A stretch of DNA of 64,000 nt from DATEOR01 sp035296905. Lineage in GTDB: Bacteria; Actinomycetota; Thermoleophilia; Gaiellales; Gaiellaceae. The translations under genes were made by a program, and so were the position numbers. Under the pieces are notes generated by a model that was not told the origin of the DNA, did not search any database, and was given only the letters and a program-made list of their open reading frames with translations. Where the stretch lies: the NCBI GenBank assembly GCA_035296905.1, contig DATHAA010000100.1, positions 1 through 64,000 of the forward strand, read 5' to 3'. Numbering within the stretch: the first letter of the stretch is position 1; each line of letters starts with the position of its first letter. This document shows positions 60,889-64,000 of the stretch, in pieces.

Positions 60889-62172
60889 CTAGACGGCTGT
60901 CGAGGCGGTCACGAGCTCGGTGCCGCCGAGATCGTTCCCGTCGAGGCGGTTGAAAAGCGCGAGCCAATCTCGTAGGAGCCGTGGCGAGAGGAAGTTGCGC
61001 CGCACGTACTCCTTGCCGCGAAGCGCCATCTGGCGCGCGTCCGGCGGGTCGTCGAGGATCGTCTGCAGCGCCTGTGCACACTCCCCAACGGAATCGACGA
61101 GAAAACCCGTTTCGCCGTCCTGGATCTGATCGACGATCCCACCCGCGCGCCCGGCGACCATCGGCCTCGCCTTCCAGAGCGCCTCGGTGACCGTGAGCCC
61201 GAAGCCCTCCTTGATCGACTTCTGCACGAGCGCCTCAGAGTGCACCTGGAACGCGTTCACCTCGACCGACCCGACGTTGTTCAGGTTGGAGAGGATGAAG
61301 ATGTCCGGGTCGCCGCCGGCCGCAGCCACGGTCTGGTTGTAGTAGTCCCACCCTTCCGGGTCGTCGTGCGCCATCGAACCGACGAGCGCGAGCTGCGTGC
61401 GCGGATGGCTCTCCCGCAGGGTGCGCCACGCTTCGATGACGCCGAGCGGGTCCTTCCACGGGTCGAACCGAGACACCTGGGTGACGAGCGAGCGGTCGAT
61501 GTCGATGCCGAACTGGTCGACGATGTAGGCCGCGTCCTCGGCGGAGAGCGCCATGTTCTTCGGCGTCAGCGGGTCGATCGCAGGCGGCCAGATGAATGCG
61601 GGCGGCAGGCCGTTGTGGCGCGGCGCGTACTCCTCGCGGTGGAACACCATCGAGTCGTAGGAGTCAAGCCACGGGAGCAGGAAGTCGAGGACGTCCTCGT
61701 TCGGCGTCGAGAGGTCGATGTGGCAGCGCCAGATCCAGTGACGGCCGCAGGCACGCGCGTGGTCGATGACGCCGGCGGGCTGCGGGTCGTGGACGATCAC
61801 GTAGTCGAAGGAGTCCGTGAGCGCCCCAGCGTTGCCGAGGTTGTAGCGGCGAAAGATCTCCTTCTCGTCGTCCGAGAGGGAGCGCGGCGCGCCCTGGAGG
61901 GCGTTGTGGATCGCCTTCGTGACGTCGAAGAACTCCTCCTGCCCGTAGATCACGCGCCACTCGCAATCGAGGCCCGCGTCGCGCATGAGCGGGACGAGCG
62001 TGTAGAGGATCTCCGCCACGCCGCCGCCGAAAGCAGTCGCGGAGAGGTGCAGTACGCGTTTGCCCGCAAGCGGCTCGGCCAGCGCCTTGAGCTGCTCCAT
62101 CAGGCCCCGGCTCACGATCGTCGCGTAGTCCGCCAGGGACTTATGGCCGACGTTTACCTGCTGCAGGTCCAC
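60889..62172 (-). CDS. treT: trehalose glycosyltransferring synthase-like GT4 enzyme
   Basis: Predicted 427 residues. The N-terminal half has LHLSATAFGGGVAEILYTLVP, VIVHDPQPAG and WRCHIDLSTPN. The C-terminal GT-B half has TQVSRFDPWKDPLGVIEAW and QKSIKEGFGLTVTEALWK with the EGFGLTVTEA nucleotide-sugar motif. This set matches TreT, which makes trehalose reversibly from nucleotide-glucose and glucose. A related glycosyltransferase with another acceptor is possible. The start is GTG with TATCCT 8 nt upstream. Confidence 0.85.
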   Translation of the reverse strand: MDLQQVNVGHKSLADYATIVSRGLMEQLKALAEPLAGKRVLHLSATAFGGGVAEILYTLVPLMRDAGLDCEWRVIYGQEEFFDVTKAIHNALQGAPRSLSDDEKEIFRRYNLGNAGALTDSFDYVIVHDPQPAGVIDHARACGRHWIWRCHIDLSTPNEDVLDFLLPWLDSYDSMVFHREEYAPRHNGLPPAFIWPPAIDPLTPKNMALSAEDAAYIVDQFGIDIDRSLVTQVSRFDPWKDPLGVIEAWRTLRESHPRTQLALVGSMAHDDPEGWDYYNQTVAAAGGDPDIFILSNLNNVGSVEVNAFQVHSEALVQKSIKEGFGLTVTEALWKARPMVAGRAGGIVDQIQDGETGFLVDSVGECAQALQTILDDPPDARQMALRGKEYVRRNFLSPRLLRDWLALFNRLDGNDLGGTELVTASTAV

Positions 62173-62180
62173 GGCGGCGC

Positions 62181-62186
62181 AGGATA
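62181..62186 (-). promoter_or_regulatory. candidate -10 of treT
   Basis: Minus-strand TATCCT lies 8 nt before the treT GTG, between treT and the RsbW-like gene. Confidence 0.38.
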
Positions 62187-62203
62187 TCGGCGCGCTCGGC
62201 GGA

Positions 62204-62635
62204 TCAGCTGAGGTACTTCGCGAAGCGAAGGCGCGAGCCGCCGCCGTTGGGGTTCGGCCCGATGTCCAGCTCGTCCGTGACCGCCCGGATGATGGCGATG
62301 CCGAGCCCGCCCTCGTCGAGCTCCTGCTGCGCGCGCTCGAGCACTGCCGGGTCGAACCCGGCTCCGTCGTCCGCGACCTCGACCTCGATCCGGTCCTCAG
62401 CGAGCCGGTACGAGACCTCGACGACCCCGTTCCGCCCTTCCTCGTAGGCGTGGCGGACCGAGTTCGAGCACGCCTCGGTCAATGCGAGCTTCAGATCTGC
62501 GACGACCTCCTCCTGCAGAGCCCTCGTGCGGGCGATCCCCGTGAGCGCGAGGCGGCAGAGCGCGATGTACTCGGCGCGCGCGGGGATGGTGAGTGCGACA
62601 ACGCCGTCGCCGTTTTCGCGGGACTCGCGACCCAT
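62204..62635 (-). CDS. RsbW-like anti-sigma factor / serine-protein kinase (HATPase_c)
   Basis: Predicted 143 residues, a single GHKL ATPase domain: LKLALTEACSNSVRHAYEEG (N box), VADDGAGFDP (G1) and LDEGGLGIAIIRAVTDEL (G2-like). Such proteins phosphorylate anti-anti-sigma factors or bind sigma factors. No partner gene is adjacent. The start is set at the ATG at 62635, with TAGACT 8 nt upstream. An ATG at 62668 would add 11 residues. Confidence 0.87.
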   Translation of the reverse strand: MGRESRENGDGVVALTIPARAEYIALCRLALTGIARTRALQEEVVADLKLALTEACSNSVRHAYEEGRNGVVEVSYRLAEDRIEVEVADDGAGFDPAVLERAQQELDEGGLGIAIIRAVTDELDIGPNPNGGGSRLRFAKYLS

Positions 62636-62643
62636 GGGCTCGG

Positions 62644-62649
62644 AGTCTA
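62644..62649 (-). promoter_or_regulatory. candidate -10 of the RsbW-like gene
   Basis: Minus-strand TAGACT, the same hexamer as at lipA and fumC, lies 8 nt before the ATG at 62635. This favours the shorter protein. Confidence 0.38.
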
Positions 62650-62712
62650 GTTCCCGGCCCAAACTCATACTAAACCTGCCTCAATCTAGTGGATCCTCTC
62701 GCCCGACGCCGC

Positions 62713-63576
62713 TCATGCCTTTCCTACCCGCTCGACGGGCACATCGAACCGAGCCAGTCGCTCCCGGGCGACTGCGACCGCCTCGGGGCTTGAGTCGACG
62801 AGGACGAAGCGGCGACCGAGCCCAGCCGCGACCGCCCCGAGCGTCCCGCTGCCGGCGAACGGATCCAGGCACCAGTCGCCCGGGCGGCTCGAGGCCTGGA
62901 CGATCCTCCGAAGGACACCCTCGGGTTTCTGCGTCGGGTAGCCGGTCTTCTCCTTGCCCGTCGGCGAAACGATGGTGTGCCACCAGACGTCGGTCGGCAA
63001 CTTGCCCCGAGCGGCCTTCTGGGCGGTCACGAGCCCGGGCGCCATGTAGGGCTCCCGCTCGACGGCCTCGGAGTCGAACCAGTAGCGCTCCCGGTCCTTG
63101 ACGTAGACAAGGATCGTGTCGTGCTTCGCCGGCCAGCGACGCTTCGGCTTGGCGCCGTAGTCGTAGGCCCAGACGATCTCGTTCAGGAAGGACTCACGGC
63201 CGAAGAGCTCATCGAGCAGAACCTTGGCGTAGTGCGCCTCGCGGTAGTCGAGGTGCAGGTAGAGCGTCCCGCTCGGCGAGAGGAGCCGGTGCAGCTCGCG
63301 AAGCCGGGGCTCGAGGAAGCCCAGATAGTCGTCGAACGAGTCCGGGTACGAGGACTCGCGGAGGAGCCGGCTGGTGTAACGGCGGCCCTTGAAGCCGACG
63401 CGGTCGCCGGCCTCGTCGGACACGACCTCGAGGGTTCGCCGAATGACCTCCCGGCCCGTGTTGAAGGGCGGATCGGCATAGACGAGCTGGAAGCTCTCGT
63501 CCGCGAAGCGCGGCAGGACGTCCAGGTTGTCGCCGAGGAGAACGAGGTCGTCGGCGAGCGGCTCCACGCAGCCCAC
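62713..63576 (-). CDS. orphan beta-class DNA methyltransferase
   Basis: Predicted 287 residues. Catalytic motif IV DPPFNTG is near residue 35 and the SAM motif I DPFAGSGTLGAVAAGLGR is near residue 240. This IV-before-I order is that of beta-class N6-adenine/N4-cytosine methyltransferases. Also seen are TLYLHLDYREAHYAKVLLDELFG, EIVWAYDYGAKPKRRWPAKHDTILVY and TQKPEGVLRRIV. No restriction or specificity gene is next to it, so it is probably a solitary, regulatory-type methylase. The start is a GTG with TAGCTT 7 nt upstream. Confidence 0.92.
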   Translation of the reverse strand: MGCVEPLADDLVLLGDNLDVLPRFADESFQLVYADPPFNTGREVIRRTLEVVSDEAGDRVGFKGRRYTSRLLRESSYPDSFDDYLGFLEPRLRELHRLLSPSGTLYLHLDYREAHYAKVLLDELFGRESFLNEIVWAYDYGAKPKRRWPAKHDTILVYVKDRERYWFDSEAVEREPYMAPGLVTAQKAARGKLPTDVWWHTIVSPTGKEKTGYPTQKPEGVLRRIVQASSRPGDWCLDPFAGSGTLGAVAAGLGRRFVLVDSSPEAVAVARERLARFDVPVERVGKA

Positions 63577-63583
63577 TGTAGAG

Positions 63584-63589
63584 AAGCTA
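63584..63589 (-). promoter_or_regulatory. candidate -10 of the DNA methyltransferase gene
   Basis: Minus-strand TAGCTT, whose TAG is the stop codon of the HtrA-like gene, lies 7 nt before the methyltransferase GTG. It fits the leaderless pattern. Confidence 0.42.
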
Positions 63590-64000
63590 ACGGTCGCTGC
63601 CGGGCGGCGGCGCGGGGCGCTCGCCGAGCTTGACGGTGACCTCGACCTGCTTCCCGTCCCTGAGGAGCGAGAGGCGCGTCGTCTGGCCCGGCAGAAGGCC
63701 TTCGGTGATCGCGCGCACGACGTCCTCTGCAGTCTCGACGGGTGCTCCGTCGATGGCCACGATCAGGTCGCCGCCTGCCCGGAAGGGGATTCCGGTGAAT
63801 TCCTTCTCGAGGCCACCGGCCTGGATGCCCGCACCGGCGGCCGGGCTCCCTGGGACGACGGTCTGCACCGCCGCTCCCGCGTCGACGGAGTAGTGGAAGT
63901 GGTCGGCGAGCCCGGGGGTCAGGGTCTGCGTCGAGATGCCGAGCCACGCATAGCGCACCTCGCCGTTCTCGATGAGCTGCTCCATCGACCGCCGCGCGGA
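63587..64000 (-). CDS. HtrA/DegP-like serine protease, C-terminal PDZ part (cut by window edge)
   Basis: Only the last 137 codons are inside the window. They cover the end of the protease domain linker (MEQLIENGEVRYAWLGI) and one PDZ domain: GAAVQTVVPGSPAAGAGIQAG, GGDLIVAIDGAPVETAEDVVRAI and a terminal strand LSLLRDGKQVEVTVKLGE, then a Pro-rich tail. The catalytic triad would lie beyond 64000. Probably an envelope quality-control protease. The stop TAG doubles as the start of the next gene's -10 candidate. Confidence 0.87.
   Translation of the reverse strand, partial: SARRSMEQLIENGEVRYAWLGISTQTLTPGLADHFHYSVDAGAAVQTVVPGSPAAGAGIQAGGLEKEFTGIPFRAGGDLIVAIDGAPVETAEDVVRAITEGLLPGQTTRLSLLRDGKQVEVTVKLGERPAPPPGSDR

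Overview
The window is GC-rich, gene-dense bacterial chromosome in which most neighbouring genes overlap by ATGA, GTGA or TGATG. The gene set (14-gene nuo operon, methylmalonyl-CoA epimerase, DUF1385, DUF1028, GerMN/Gmad2 lipoprotein, L,D-transpeptidase with a VanW-like region, TreT beside OtsA) and the protein style suggest an Actinomycetota lineage near Thermoleophilia (Gaiellales/Solirubrobacterales). This is inference; no 16S or ribosomal protein gene lies in the window. The only RNA gene seen is tRNA-Phe(GAA). I found no CRISPR array, insertion sequence, integrase or phage gene.

Layout. 0-6 kb: tandem cupins divergent from lipA, the frameshifted tail of a secreted subtilase-like protein, fumC, a zinc-ribbon protein, a thioredoxin-reductase-like ferredoxin/flavodoxin-NADP reductase and erpA. 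6.1-20.2 kb: complete respiratory complex I operon nuoA-N, with a 57-codon ORF fitted between nuoI and nuoJ. 20.2-24.8 kb: a disulfide-reductase-like flavoprotein overlapping nuoN, then a cyclic-nucleotide-binding protein, a second flavoprotein and an eight-helix class III nucleotide cyclase. 25-29.4 kb: UPF0173 hydrolase, DUF1028 and ankyrin proteins, a compact Ldh-family protein and the Fe-S carrier ATPase Mrp. 29.5-35 kb: two-component system followed by an envelope cluster. 35-48 kb: housekeeping and metabolic genes (DUF1015, HD nuclease, SDR, YchF, ECF sigma factor, methylmalonyl-CoA epimerase, FtsH-like protease, pncB, M20 peptidase, rarA, arginase) and tRNA-Phe. 48.5-50.6 kb: a secreted beta-propeller protein and a decayed lipoprotein. 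50.6-59.4 kb (minus strand): moaC, mog, ubiA, ccmA-ccmB-ccmC-ccmD, a HemX/CcsA-like protein, hemA, hemC, hemD, a SAM hydroxide adenosyltransferase and a methyltransferase in one overlapping run. 59.4-64 kb: otsA, treT, an RsbW-like kinase, an orphan DNA methyltransferase and the 3' end of an HtrA-like protease.

How they fit together. Complex I, FumC, LipA, ErpA and Mrp serve respiration and Fe-S/lipoate biogenesis. The 50.6-59.4 kb run combines tetrapyrrole synthesis, heme export for cytochrome c, molybdopterin synthesis and a UbiA prenyltransferase, so it looks like a respiratory-cofactor operon.

Two expression features stand out. Sixteen starts at likely transcription-unit heads have a TANNNT -10-like hexamer 6-8 nt upstream, which implies widespread leaderless mRNAs. 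Three genes (hemD, an Ldh-family gene and the SAM hydroxide adenosyltransferase) have no ATG/GTG/TTG at the expected N-terminus but carry a CTG overlapping the preceding stop as CTGA.
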